A DNA stretch of 64,000 nt. It comes from Ciona intestinalis (lineage: Eukaryota; Chordata; Ascidiacea; Phlebobranchia; Cionidae). A program made the translations under genes and the position numbers. Each line of letters opens with the position of its first letter. Within the stretch, counting starts at the first letter, position 1. Under the pieces are notes generated by a model, which made no database searches, was not told the origin of the DNA, and was given only the letters and a program-made list of their open reading frames with translations. The stretch is taken from the NCBI RefSeq assembly GCF_000224145.3, contig NC_020166.2:1553966-1617965 (forward strand), read 5' to 3'. Below, piece by piece: positions 25,216 through 37,400 of this stretch.

Positions 25216-25589
25216 TGAGTTAAAAGCGTATCAATAATACACCGCTAACAAGACTGTATGCTCTTAAAAACGTAGTTCGTATAACGACTGTCATATTGCT
25301 GTTAATTCTTATTGACGTATACACATATATTGCTTTTAGCTAAATGCCCCGCTATCTCTTGAAGGTTTGGATTTAGCATCATATTATTTGATAATTTCCG
25401 TCGGTGGTTTATAGCTGCAGTGTGTTATGTTCGTTGTTTTTAACTCATACGTTCTTTGTAAGCAATATTATTTTTATTTTACGATATTTTTGCTACTATA
25501 TAACAACTTTACAACATATAACACCTTTTCTGTATGATTGAACCTGCGAAATCTGTATGCGTAACTAAACTAAACTTAGCAACCAGTAA

Positions 25590-25668
25590 CACAAGGTGTA
25601 TAAAACAGAACACCCATATTATAACGACTGTTGTTGCCTGCCGTGGGCGGATAAATAAGATTCACCCA
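25590..25668 (+). repeat. SINE 3' module, headless copy
   Basis: It contains AAGGTGTATAAAACAGAACA, CCCATATTATAACGACTGTT and GTTGCCTGCCGTGGGCGGAT, followed by AAATAAG. No tRNA-like head precedes it. Confidence 0.55.
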
Positions 25669-25781
25669 TTTGACTGTTGTGAACGCCAATTGTAAATGCA
25701 ATAAAGTACGAAAATAAAACGAAAGGTAAATGTAAAGCGAAACTGGTGCAACTATCCAACATTATAGTCAAAGTTATCCAT

Positions 25782-25900
25782 TAAGTTACATATTTGGTAA
25801 CTCGTAAGATGGCACGAGCTACATGAAACAGAACACCCATGTTACAACGACCGTCATTTTTCGGCCACACAAGGTTAAATCTGACATTCATTCATTCAGA
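25782..25900 (+). repeat. SINE 3' module, headless copy
   Basis: It contains GTTACATATTTGGTAACTCG, GGCACGAGCTACATGAAACA and CCATGTTACAACGACCGTC, ending near ATTCATTCATTCAG. It lies only about 110 bp from the previous module. Confidence 0.6.
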
Positions 25901-26162
25901 ATATTAATCAATATATTTCAGCAGTGTGTTTGTATAAGTACAACAAGTCTTGGTGGGCTTTTGATACCGAAGTCTGCAAAATAAGAGTCTTATATTAAAT
26001 AAATATTTTCCTATGGCGTCTTATCAACATTTTATGTATTTAATATTCATATCTAACTAGACACACACTTTCCCGGACTGGCTTATCTGTATCCCTGGAA
26101 ACTGACTGGAAGATATACACGTGACGTTGGGACTGTACAGACGAACCAACTATCGAGCATTA

Positions 26163-26300
26163 AAGAATAAATGAATGAATGAAACTTTATTTAACTTCAC
26201 ATATGGCGGGGCAACGAACGAATTTATAACACGGGTGTTCTGTTTTATACACTTCGTGCTTGCGTATGACTTACCACATATGTAGCTTTGTGGGTGATTG
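26163..26300 (-). repeat. SINE 3' module, antisense
   Basis: The plus strand reads AACTTCACATATGGCGGGGC, then TTATAACACGGGTGTTCTG and CACTTCGTGCTTGCG, which is the reverse complement of the 3' module. Confidence 0.6.
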
Positions 26301-26517
26301 TTTTCGATGAGTATTTTTTCTTTTTTAAAACTACAATAGTGAAACCACACTATTGGTGTGTTTTTTTGAAGCAAAATATACACTCTGATATGAAATGCCT
26401 GTACAGGAAGTGTTATATTGTTTACTCTTGTTTGTGTACGCTAATATACCAGAGTGCATAGACTGCATGAACCGAAAACAAACAGTAAACAATAGCAGAA
26501 CAATAAAATTAGGGGGA

Positions 26518-26590
26518 AATGGGCCAAATCTGGTTCAAACCTCAGGCCCCATGATGTGCCACGCTATATAAGCCCTCACCCACGTAGAAT
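26518..26590. repeat. Third-family short repeat (~75 bp)
   Basis: It reads AATGGGCCAAATCTGGTTCA ... CAGGCCCCATGATGTGCCAC ... CCCTCACCCACGTAGAAT. Confidence 0.5.
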
Positions 26591-27029
26591 AAAAATAGTC
26601 TGGGAATTATAGAGAATATATAAAAATCGACTAGACACGTCGTAATAGCACAGGAAGTATTTGGCAACATGGGAAAATATTGATGTGTTATTTCAGGTCG
26701 AAAACGTTTCGAAACGGGGGATAAACGACATTTTAACGAGAATTCCAACTCAATAAAAATTTACGATAGCTTTCCCATTTATTAGCTTAACCTACAGAAT
26801 GGTAGTTACAGTGAATGACTTGGTAACTGGGCTCGGTAGCAATAACTCTTTAGTAAGTAAATATTGCTGTGATAGAAATAGAACAAAGGTTTGATTTCGT
26901 TTATTCCAAGTTGATAAACAACTAGTCGGCCCCGTTTTGTCAAAGAACGTTGTTACTCATTTCTTAAACAAACGTTGTATATCTACAGTTGGGAGTATTT
27001 CGGGGTACTGAATAAACGTTGTATAATTG

Positions 27030-27209
27030 CGGGGCAAGTTGGTATACCGTTAGCACGACGTACTATTCCATATTTCCTGGTCGTATTTTTAACAATTAAA
27101 ACTCTTTTAGTTGTGAGAATACAGTTACATAATTCTGTAAATATTCTGAGTTTACGACCAAATGGGATCTTAAAAGAGAATGAAAACATGGACTATCTTA
27201 CCCCAACCT
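27030..27209 (+). repeat. MITE-like repeat, near full length
   Basis: It contains ATACCGTTAGCACGACG, CAATTAAAACTCTTTTAG, AATACAGTTACATAATTCTG and GACCAAATGGGATCTTAAAAG, ending CTATCTTACCCCAACCTA. It lies inside, and explains part of, the 159-codon open frame at 26975-27454. Confidence 0.7.
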
Positions 27210-28161
27210 ATACTCGCAACATATTAACGAGACAGTTTACCAAACGCTTGAAAGTGCGCCTAATAAAACTGCAACAACATCAGTCGGCCGCCAGTGTACA
27301 AACAAAAACATTCTGTTATCTCTCCGGTATTTTAACCGTCCCGCCGATGAGTATTTCAGTACACATACAACACCAGCCGTGCTTGCCAATGATTAACAAG
27401 CATTGGTGGGGCGGATGGGTTCGTTACTTCCCGCTACGAGAATTTACGTTGTGAGAATTAATCTGTATGCCCCCTAATCAGTTGCTGACATGACTGACAT
27501 ACAAACGACAAATCGATGCCGTTAAAATACACATAACGGGTGCGCACGACCAATTGTGGGTCACATTGGCAACAAATGACTTTCTGATATACGGGCGAAT
27601 GACTTTGAAATAGGCGATAATGTATCAGTAAATGTGTTTACATTTATTAGCCGTAACGTATGTTGAATTTAAGGTTTCTTTCCTAGAAGTACAGTATATG
27701 TTGAGGTAAGATGGTCTTTATATTTTTATGCAGATAAAGCGGCATTTCAAATTAAAGATGACACAGTTGCAACATTACCTAAGTAGTGTATCACCACATA
27801 TAAAACAATTCAACATTTAAAAAAAAATAGCTCCTCGAGTTTATAAACCCATTTTTAAAGACTACAAGTGTTTTACACACTGAAACATTGTATGTGCCCG
27901 GTTTGTATCTAAGAAGATTAATCTACTAACAGCTGCCAAGAGATGAGAACCACGTTATATATATATGCAGTGATGAGAAATATATACCTCTCTCTAGATA
28001 AGCCCCGCTTGGTTAAGGCTTGATCATTGCAAAGGTCACACCAACCTTTTAAGCTGGGAGCTGTTTAGAACTTTGCTGAAAACTTGTAAACATGTTTTAA
28101 ACGTAAAACAATTCATCATTTTTGATTGTCACTCTTAAAAAACAGCATTTTTAAAATATAG

Positions 28162-28338
28162 ATTATGGTAAGACTGAACATGTTTTCATTCTCGTTTATC
28201 ATTTCATTTGGAAGTAAACAAAGAATATTTACAGAGGTATATAAAGTATCTCTAAAATATCGGGAATTGTAATTTGTAGAAACCAATTAAAAATATGGGG
28301 ATATTATGTGCTAACGGTATACTCATCTTACCCCAATG
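28162..28338 (-). repeat. MITE-like repeat, near full length
   Basis: It runs from ATGGTAAGACTGAACATG through GGAAGTAAACAAAGAATATT to GCTAACGGTATACTCATCTTACCCC. Confidence 0.65.
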
Positions 28339-28708
28339 CAGAATACATAAATCGTTTTTACATCTTTGAACATGCGATAGCGAAATATACCTTTAGCATT
28401 GGCATGATGCTCGTATTGCGCATATAGAATTTCGTGTATATAGCTTCCACCCTAAATCAAAGGAATATATCTCCTATACAGCGCATAATATAAGTACCCT
28501 AACCGATATCTCAATAAACATGTGACCGCCAATACTTTGTCCCCTGTACAGCCTTCCACGTTAGAAGCCACGAGCAGATAAGCAGCACGCATAGAAGTAG
28601 AAGCTTCAGCTGTAAAAACATGGCTGGTATTTTGAATTCAACTGTTATTGACGGCAACGGAATTTCGTAATATAGATTTCTGACTCCACTGTTTGCATAA
28701 CGAAGTAT

Positions 28709-28890
28709 ATTGGGTTTGGGTAAGAAGTTTGTTTTTATTTTTATCGCCCCATTTGGTAAAAAACAAAGAATATTTAAAGAATGATATAGGTACCCGTATC
28801 CTCACGACTCAAAAAGAGCGTTGTTAATTGTTAAAAACACGATTAGGAATCGTATTTATGATATTATGTTCTAACGGTATCCATCATACA
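28709..28890 (-). repeat. MITE-like repeat
   Basis: It runs from TTGGGTTTGGGTAAGAAG through AAAGAGCGTTGTTAATTG to TCTAACGGTATCCATCATAC. The distal terminal repeat is mutated. Confidence 0.6.
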
Positions 28891-29524
28891 CAGACCAACA
28901 GTTTAATGTAAAAACATGGATTTTTGGATTCGTTTTAATACGAAAAAAACACACTAATATTTTAAACAAAATTCACTTCTATTTAATTGTTTACACATAT
29001 GTCTTTTATGCAATTATGTTTATATTAAAATTTCATTGATTTATTCACTTCTAGTTGATTAGCTTTAAAAAGATCTAAAATAAATTACAAAAGAAATCTC
29101 AATAAGGTCGTAAAACGCTTGAATTTAGTTTGCTATAAATCACCTTGTACCTACCGACAACGGTGCGGTCGACGCTTCAAAGCAACCGATTCGATCTTAA
29201 TTCTCTTTCAAGATTGTCACCTATTCTACAAGAGCTCTCGAAACAATCTAAGACAAAGGGAGACGCTGCAATCTGCATTCTAAAGAAGGGCAATAAAATT
29301 TTGTATCTGGTGCCAGACGCAAATTTAAAAACGGCACCTTGCAGAAGTATTTATATACGAACCTTGTAGGGGTAATTTTAATTCCATTTACATTTAATTA
29401 AAACATCTTGTAAAATTGTTTAAAAGGAATACGAGGGGTTGTTAACAAAGAAACTACTACAGCCACATAACTTATATATAATGTAGAATCTAAAATCAAA
29501 ATGGCTGAATATATTGCCGAACAC

Positions 29525-29686
29525 TCTTTATATATGGTTCATGTTTAAGTTCTCTATAAACGAAGAAAGATTACAAAATTGTAAAACCGTATCCTCATAA
29601 TTTCAAAAGAGCGTTGTTAATTGTCAAAAACACGATTAGGAAATGTGAATATTATGTGCTAACGATATTCATCTTACCCTGCAGTA
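29525..29686 (-). repeat. MITE-like repeat, 5' degraded
   Basis: It contains CCGTATCCTCATAATTTC, AGAGCGTTGTTAATTGTC, AAAACACGATTAGGAAATG and ends GATATTCATCTTACCCTGCAG. Confidence 0.6.
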
Positions 29687-30659
29687 CTATAAATAAATGT
29701 TCTTATACAATACTTTCAAAGGCTCGTTAAATGCCGGCGTTTGTAATATATTATTTATAAAACCTGTTATAGGACTTGTCTTAACTTTTATATAAGAGTA
29801 AGGAGATAACAACATGATATTTCAATATCGTGGGAACTGTTATCTCTTGGCGGAATATACACCGTTTATGTAAATGTGTTGCGTGTTAAACATAGTTAAA
29901 ATTTAAGGGTAGATTCGTTGCTTAAATATATATCAGTGTAATATTAAATGCAGTGCCAATAAAGTTGAAAACGATCATAAGTTTTAACCAGCAAACTCAC
30001 CCAAAGAGTAAAATTGAAATACAATTTATACCGCGGAAAATCTTCATCGCATTTTTCGGTCGGTTTTAAAACTCGTGCCAATAATCTTACCGTTTTATAA
30101 ACCGACACATTTCAAACATTGATTGATGGCTTTAGTCATTATGGGAAGTTTAGCTTTTCCTCTGCGGGCTCTAGAACCGCGTATATTTATTATGATGTTG
30201 CCCGTCCCATGGCTTTAGTAGTTGAGTAGTTTTAAGCCCTAGTGAAATCGGAACTATAAACCAAAGCGGGGATTTCACATTTAACCTTTACATTTCCCCC
30301 TTGAACCATTACATAACCTAATGATAGGCCAAAATAAATTAGAGCCAAAATTCAATGAAAAACCCAAACGCAATGACAGCCCAATGTTGTGATATCGCTA
30401 AGACGACGCCGCTAAATTTAACCTGTACGGCAAAGAGTTCTAGTTAAATTAAAGATGTGAAAACATTGCTTGTAGTTTAGGTCAATTGTAATCTTGCTAA
30501 TCTGATTCAAACCATCACATTTCAACGGACGGTTGTCATCAGAACGATGTTTTTGACCAGTCTTTCCGAATGTTTTAGTCAGTGTTTCCGTACTTTTAAC
30601 CACAAACTATATCTATAACCCGCAATGCATTTTCCTTAAGTTTAAGTCATATCGATAAA

Positions 30660-30781
30660 TCACATTTGTAAATTATATAACCGCATCATTACGCACCTAA
30701 AAAAGCGTTGTTAATTATTAAAAACGCGATTAGGAAATATGGGATACTATGTGCTGAAGGTACCTATCTTACCCCACAGTA
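30660..30781 (-). repeat. MITE-like repeat, truncated
   Basis: The half from TATATAACCGCATCATTACG to GGTACCTATCTTACCCCACAG is present. The GGGGTAAGATGG end is missing. Confidence 0.6.
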
Positions 30782-31179
30782 CTTTATTTCAGTTATTTCC
30801 TACCTCATGGCGCAACGACAACCCCAGCAGGCTTTAATGTAGAAACCATAACAATAGCAGCGTTTACTGCAACGAGTTTTAATTCCTGCGCAGTCACAGG
30901 TGCCGAGTTTGTACAGGGTGCTGTAGGCAGTTGTTTAATCTCATCAAAGCAGTAATCCTACTGCCGGTGTTTCAATAAGTCACTTAGATGTAGGACCTAC
31001 AATTCAGGTGGCCAACTGGGTTAAGTAATTAAGAGTAAATCTTGTTAAACAAGAAAACGATTGACTTAGTTCACAGCACTCGTATAGGTCGTGTGGTGTT
31101 GTTATAATATAACACATGTCTGAAAACGAAACCGGTGTTTCGGTGACGTCACAGATAAAACTTATGTCACAAAATGTAT

Positions 31180-31364
31180 GGTAGGGTGGGGAAAGACGGG
31201 TCACTATTTTATTCTAGTTTCTCGTCCCTTTCGGTAGTACAAAGAAAAATAAAACATATAAACCTGCATCCTCACGACTCACATAAACTATTGGTAATTG
31301 TTTAAAACACGACCAGGATATTTGGATATTATGTGCTAAGCGTATCCCATCTTCTCCCACCCTA
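31180..31364 (-). repeat. MITE-like repeat
   Basis: It runs from GGTAGGGTGGGGAAAGACGG to GCGTATCCCATCTTCTCCCACC, with diverged internal blocks. A further fragment matching the 3' half lies near 31490-31570. Confidence 0.6.
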
Positions 31365-32431
31365 ATATTCCAATAAATCTGTTTTTGTTTAACTGACATC
31401 GGGCCTATTGCGCGGGTGTGCGTGAGGTTTAGCATCCACGCTTTTTATTTGGCATTTTCATTCAGTAGTTTTTATTTGTGTAAAGAGAATCGAAAGCATA
31501 CGGTTATATAATTTTGCAAATATTCTATATTTACTACCGAATGCGACTATAAAAGAAAATGAAAACAGACTTCAACACAGGCTCATACAACTTGTGGTGG
31601 TTCTGGTGTTCTCATAACAAACAATAAGTTGAGAACTAACTTGATTAAAAAGACTCAAAATCTTCAAAATTGAAACAGTTTGTATGAAGGCCACTCGCTA
31701 TGAGAAATGTTGCTAAAACAGCTTATGGAACTTGCATGCAAATTGATACACAAAGATTATTCAGCTTGTATATCCATCGACTACCTGTTTATTACTCCTT
31801 TAAATGTAAATCAGCGGCAATTAACTTATATTCTGTATTTGCACTGAATATTGTATAGGCGCAGCAAAGAAACGATCGAATTGTACATTTAATTCTTGCC
31901 TGTTTTTTTGTGCCGTTTTAAATAAACGAATCAAAAGTCTTATGTATTTTACTGAATGCTGTAACAAAGATTAGATTATTTAAAACAAGGAAAATTAGCA
32001 GCAAAACGGAAGTCGGTATAAAACATATTCTGGAAATTATGACACGGGTAAAAGTATTACATAAAAGCGTGGATACAAAACCAAAAATGTAGCGAAAGCT
32101 CAAACTAACTGTATCGACGTTAATGCCATTAATTTGACATTGATTGATGAGTGGGCGATACTGTTTATTACTATTTATACCTAGAGGGCGACTAATTCCC
32201 ATACAAACATGAGCCACGGATTTCCAAGCATACAACGTGGTGTGTTCGTTTAATTAGTTGGCTTGCTTCGTGACATAAAAAGTTAAATGCAAGTATAACT
32301 TGTACAGTGCAAAATCTGGGAAACAGGCTTACACAGAAGTAAAAACTGTAAATTTAAACTGTAAAGGTCGTGAAATGTTGCCAAATAGCTATATATGATA
32401 CCCGTATATCTTCTGTGTCGAAATAATTTAT

Positions 32432-32566
32432 CAGGTTGGGGTAATATGCTCCATGTTTTCATCTTATTGCATCGTTTTGTTCGGTAATAAACAAAGAATA
32501 TTTATAAAAATATATAACCGTATCCTTAGCATCTCATGATCCTGAAAGGGCGATGTTAAATGTTCA
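32432..32566 (-). repeat. MITE-like repeat, truncated
   Basis: It begins AGGTTGGGGTAATATGCTCC and contains CGGTAATAAACAAAGAATAT and ATATAACCGTATCCTTAGC. It stops near GTTCAAAAG without the distal end. Confidence 0.55.
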
Positions 32567-33439
32567 AAAGATGCAACTTTCGTTTACGGCATTAGGCATA
32601 ATTTCACTTTTTATCGATTCGCAGCGCTTCAGCGCCATCTTCTGGCTAAAAGCCAGGAGATTTAAGCCATTGAATTTAGCTGTCAGGTGACAAAGGATCG
32701 GGTCATGCGACAGTTAATAAAATGCGCTTGGAATGTAACCTACATGAGGCTTTTGATTTGGGCCAGAAATTGAGAATTACTATGTGGCATTGCACAAAAA
32801 TGTAGCCTAACAGGTGTGTTTCTTAAAAGTTTGTGATACACGTAAGATGCAGTACACTTCAAAGCGTTTCCAAATCAGGACAACGTAGTGTTTAGAAAAA
32901 AGTAAGCAAAAACACCTAAACTTATAGTAAAGTATAGAACGGTAAAGCATTTACTTTAAACTAAGTGTATTGTTTCAATAAAGTTATACCACTTATGGCG
33001 GGCTTTTAATTAAAGGATCCAATAACTCTGATAAATTTATTTAGCAACAACTTATTGAGTATTGTGCTAATTGAAAAAAGCGTAAATATTTAAAAAGAGG
33101 TGTACGAAACAGAACACACGTGTTATAACGACTTTCGTTCCCGCCTTATTGAGTCGTTGTCTAAATGTCTTCAACCATAGCCGGCTAACTTCAGCACAAA
33201 AGCTACATTCCCAAATATTTCAATTCAGTTTCAAAGAATAACACGGTACGGTACTTTCCATGCGTTTTGGTTGTTTTTTTGGTAAACATTCAGCCAAGGT
33301 AGAACGATAAATAGCGCTAGCTTTTATAACCGGTCAATTCTGGAAGGGTTTCTTTACTGCTATTCAACTCGGTATGCAGTTTTCGTTCGCCCTTTTTCGT
33401 TTACTTTTAATGTCTGTTCGCTTTAATATCCAAATCGTC

Positions 33440-33790
33440 AGCTTTTATAATCGGTAACTTGTGTGTGTAAGGCTAGCATATAATGTCGTTTTGTGTTAAA
33501 ACTGTATGGCCGTAGCTCTAATAAGGTGTGTACCTAAATAGTGTACGTATTTATCTTGGGTTATCTTATCTTGTCGTTTTGCGTTCAAATTCTATGGTGT
33601 TAACTTAAATAAACGGTAAATTGTGTACGTGTTTTATTTAATGCTGGCTTATAATGTTATTTTTCGCAATATTCTATATTCGTTAATGCAGTGATAAACA
33701 AGAAGGGATCAGAATTTAGGTTAGGCCTATAATGTTTTTCAAATCCATTTCTATTATATCTATGGTGACAACGTAAACTGTTGAGAAAAT
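33440..33790. repeat. Degenerate tandem array, ~100-150 bp unit
   Basis: About three to four diverged units share the order TATAATGT(CG)TTTT, then a CTATGG-like segment, then GTGTACGT(A/G)TTTA. Starts are near 33478, 33570, 33648 and 33728. The later units are increasingly degraded. Confidence 0.4.
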
Positions 33791-34424
33791 CAATTGCTCT
33801 AAAGTTAGATGTAAATTGAAACTATTGATTTGTTTTGTTCGTTTTAAAACTTTTAACGATCTAAATTTGAACTGGCTACAGATTACAGATTTTAGCTTGT
33901 GTATATGGTTATACGACGCTAGAGTACGGCAGGGTAAGTAAGGTTACCATAGTAGCTGGCATAGCATAATCACGATTTCAAGGAAATATGTTTACGCTAC
34001 ATCAAAGTCCGTATATAAGGATGTTTACCAAATAGGTTCCGCTTTTAGTTAAAACAGGTTATTTCCAGCTAGACCTATAGTGAAGAAAGAAACAACCACG
34101 ATGCCTCTGCTGTACTGTACACCATATAAGTAGTTGAGTAACATTGAACAAGTTCTCAATAAAAGACAGAAAAGGATACAACGGCAGCCCTGAATATTTA
34201 AAGGTATAAGTTAGCTTAGGAATTTTATAGTAAAACGTATATGGCATAAACTTTATGAAAAAGACACTAATGATGCTAGAAGATGTTGACAAAAGTAGTG
34301 TTCGTTACTTTTAAAGTTACTACTTTAACATGTGTAAATTTACAGAAGACTTTCTTTTAAAAATTAGATTAAGACACCATACGATAATATGAAACACACG
34401 TGATCGTTATGATATGGAAGTATC

Positions 34425-37400
34425 ATGACATACAGATTCCAACTTAAGAAGCCGGTGTTTAAGGTTCACCGCAAGGCTAATGGATTATGCAAAAACTTGA
34501 TCATATGTTTAAGTGGTTCTCATTTTCTTGGACGTACGAAATACCAAATAATTGGACTGGTAGTTATATTCAGTGCATTGCTGTTGGGAATCACTACACT
34601 TATTGATATCATTATATTGGATGGAATGATGAAGTACGTATACAAACTTAACCATTTTATCCTCCAGTGTTTATTGTTTGTTTTTACACAGCAAACAAAA
34701 GTACTAAGTTTGTATTTCATTTCAGTTTTATTTAATTGGAAACCAATTTTAATAAACCTTTGTCAAAAATAAAATACATGTGATGTGTGTATTGCCACAT
34801 CATGCGTGTTCAACAGGTAATATTATTACTTTATTTTACCAACAAGTCGACCAGTCCGCAAGCTAAAAAGGTTGAGAAACGCTGTGCTACATGGTTCAAT
34901 AGCATATTCTATACAGAACGCAAAACGCCCGCTTTCAAACAAACGAAATCAATCTGATCTAGACCACTAGACCCATTCTGTTTTATTTGCTTACACCTTT
35001 AAAAGACATATTTTATTTTCAGCTTTGCAGTTAAACGCCACCCCCATGTCTGTGAGAAAGCTCATTTCTTGACACAGCAATTCAACGCCCAGCAAAAGAT
35101 GGTTAGTGACGAGATACAATTGCAAAACTTGCTGCTAAGTTCAAGCCAATCCGTCACTGACCATGCTAGGCAGAAAATCCATCCAATCACTCAACAAATT
35201 CTGGAGTCTGGGAGCCATATATGCCCCTTGATATCTGGTACACTAGGTATGTAATGGGGTCTAATGGGTGACTTGCCGTAGGACTTTCTCATGTAAAATA
35301 GAAATGTAACACTTAATACTTTTACTACTATGCTTGTTCTTTTTACTTTTCTTACTCTATGTAACACTAAGGTAATAGGCTAATCCTGGCCTAAAACAAA
35401 TCATACTGATAACATGTCATGCACAAGACACTTAGTGAAAACTGATCCAACAAAAAACTGAGCTGTAGGATTCATTCATATAGAGTAGAAAGATACTAGA
35501 GTGACAAAAAAAGATATAGCACTAACGAATACAATACCACAGATTGTACTGTGAGTAAAAAATACTTTTTTTTTAACAGTGGAATTTTCATTGCAAGTTT
35601 CAGCATGCATAAAATGATCTAGTATCTGCAATATAAAAAGGAATTATTCATATGATCTTTAATTATTTTCTTACTCAGTCCTTTTATACATGTGTTGCAG
35701 TTGGTCCATTAAAAGTTAATGAAGACTTAACCACGCTTGATGAAGATCTTAAAATTCTTGAATCTGAGTTCAAAGCAAGAACTTCTGTTCATTCTAATTT
35801 AGCTCATCGGGTTAAGAAAAGTCTGGAAGAAAAGGATGAAAAATTGATCACTGTGAACACTGTAAGCATCTGTATGATCAAAAAGTGTATAATAAACAAC
35901 GTATAGTACGGTGGGGGAAGATGAGACACCTTTAGCACATAATTTCCAAATATCCTAAATTATAATGGTGTTTAATAATAACGGTCTATGGCAGTCGTAA
36001 GAATACGGTTCAAAAATTTTGACTGTTCTTTGTTTACTACCAAATGGGTGAAAAAAATAGAATAAAAAAGTGTGAAGATAAATTTTGAAGAAAGCAACAA
36101 CTTATCAATCCTAAGGATTCAATATTTAAACTAAGTAGGCATAAAGTAAAATTTTAACATGTTGATTTATCAAACAATATATAATAGCTTATATCTGCAA
36201 ACAAAACTACTGCCATACTATTTTAAGATGACATGAAATGCAAATAATAATTATTTGATCTTTTGTACTCACAGATAGAAGAGCTTCAGAAAGCCCAAGT
36301 AAATTACACAAATGCATATTTCCCTCTTTCCAATGTGGAGCCTCCAGTAGGAGTTGTTACACCAGGCAACTGCTACCCACACAGACGGACTGCGATTGTT
36401 ATACCGTACAGAAATCGTAGCGAGCATTTAAAAGTTTTTCTACGCCATTTGCACCCAATATTACTGCGACAGGACATTGAATACGGAATATACGTAATTA
36501 ATCAGGTGGAAAGTTTATTATAATATTAACTGTCACCTGTAATAAGAAACTTAATCTGTTAGTCAACCAAAATTTACTTTAATGGTAAAGGTACACTACA
36601 GACGATACAGTTTTAAGCCACACATTTTCTAAAAGTATGGTTGGCGACGAATATATATATACTAGTATATTAGTCTATTAGAGTGAGCTATTATCATTCT
36701 TTATAAAAAGCTTAACCAACCACTGCAATCACACAATGCAATACATGAATTTCTAAATTAACAGTACATAACAGAACCTGAATGAATAGATATTTTTCCA
36801 AGATGGAAAAAAACACGAAGCAAAAACCAAGGATATGTCTGATAAGCTACTTTTAATTTCAGGTTGGAAATGGGAAATTCAACCGAGCAAAGCTACTTAA
36901 TGTTGGCTTTAGTGAAGCATTGCAGCATTACAATAAATATGATTGCGTCATATTTCATGATGTTGATTTACTACCAGAGGATGACAGGAACATCTACACA
37001 TGCAGTTCCCAGCCCAAACATATGTCCATCGCTGTTAATATATTTGACTACAAGTGAGTATCATGCAATATGGTAATGTTGTTCTAATTTTTGTGGGTAA
37101 GGTCCCTTGTTTATTTATTTTTGTACCCTTTTTATTTTTTAACCTCTTTTTATGACTAACATGGTGTTATATCTTCAAGGTTACCATATAATGATATCTT
37201 CGGGGGCGTGACGGCACTTACACCAGCACAGTTTCAGTTGGTTAATGGATATTCCAACGAGTATTGGGGTTGGGGAGGAGAAGATGATGATATGTACAAG
37301 AGGTAGGAGGGATGGTGTAACTTGTTTATACCCGATGGAGTGTAATAAAAGACATTATCAAACAGCAGTAAGCAAATAAATGCTGGAGCCTGTTACAACA

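Larger units (their letters stand above)
25216..34424. other. Gene-poor intergenic interval rich in short repeats
   Basis: About 9 kb between the small secreted-protein candidate and the galactosyltransferase. It holds SINE 3' modules (25590-25668, 25782-25900, 26163-26300, 33100-33150), many MITE copies (27030-32566), a third-family repeat (26518-26590) and a degenerate tandem array (33440-33790). Open frames such as 26975-27454 overlap the repeats and look non-coding. No RNA gene was recognised. Confidence 0.6.

Noticed and set aside
26975..27454. 159-codon plus-strand open frame
   Set aside because: Much of it is a MITE copy (27030-27209). No domain, signal or homology is visible and the composition looks non-coding.
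29145..29369. Plus-strand open frame with protein-like composition (SRLSPILQELSKQ)
   Set aside because: No recognised domain, clear upstream acceptor or partner exon. It could be a lone exon but cannot be supported.
31918..32235. Minus-strand open frame with two hydrophobic stretches, possible receptor fragment
   Set aside because: The hydrophobicity follows from the AT-rich sequence. No family motif or convincing flanking exons were found.
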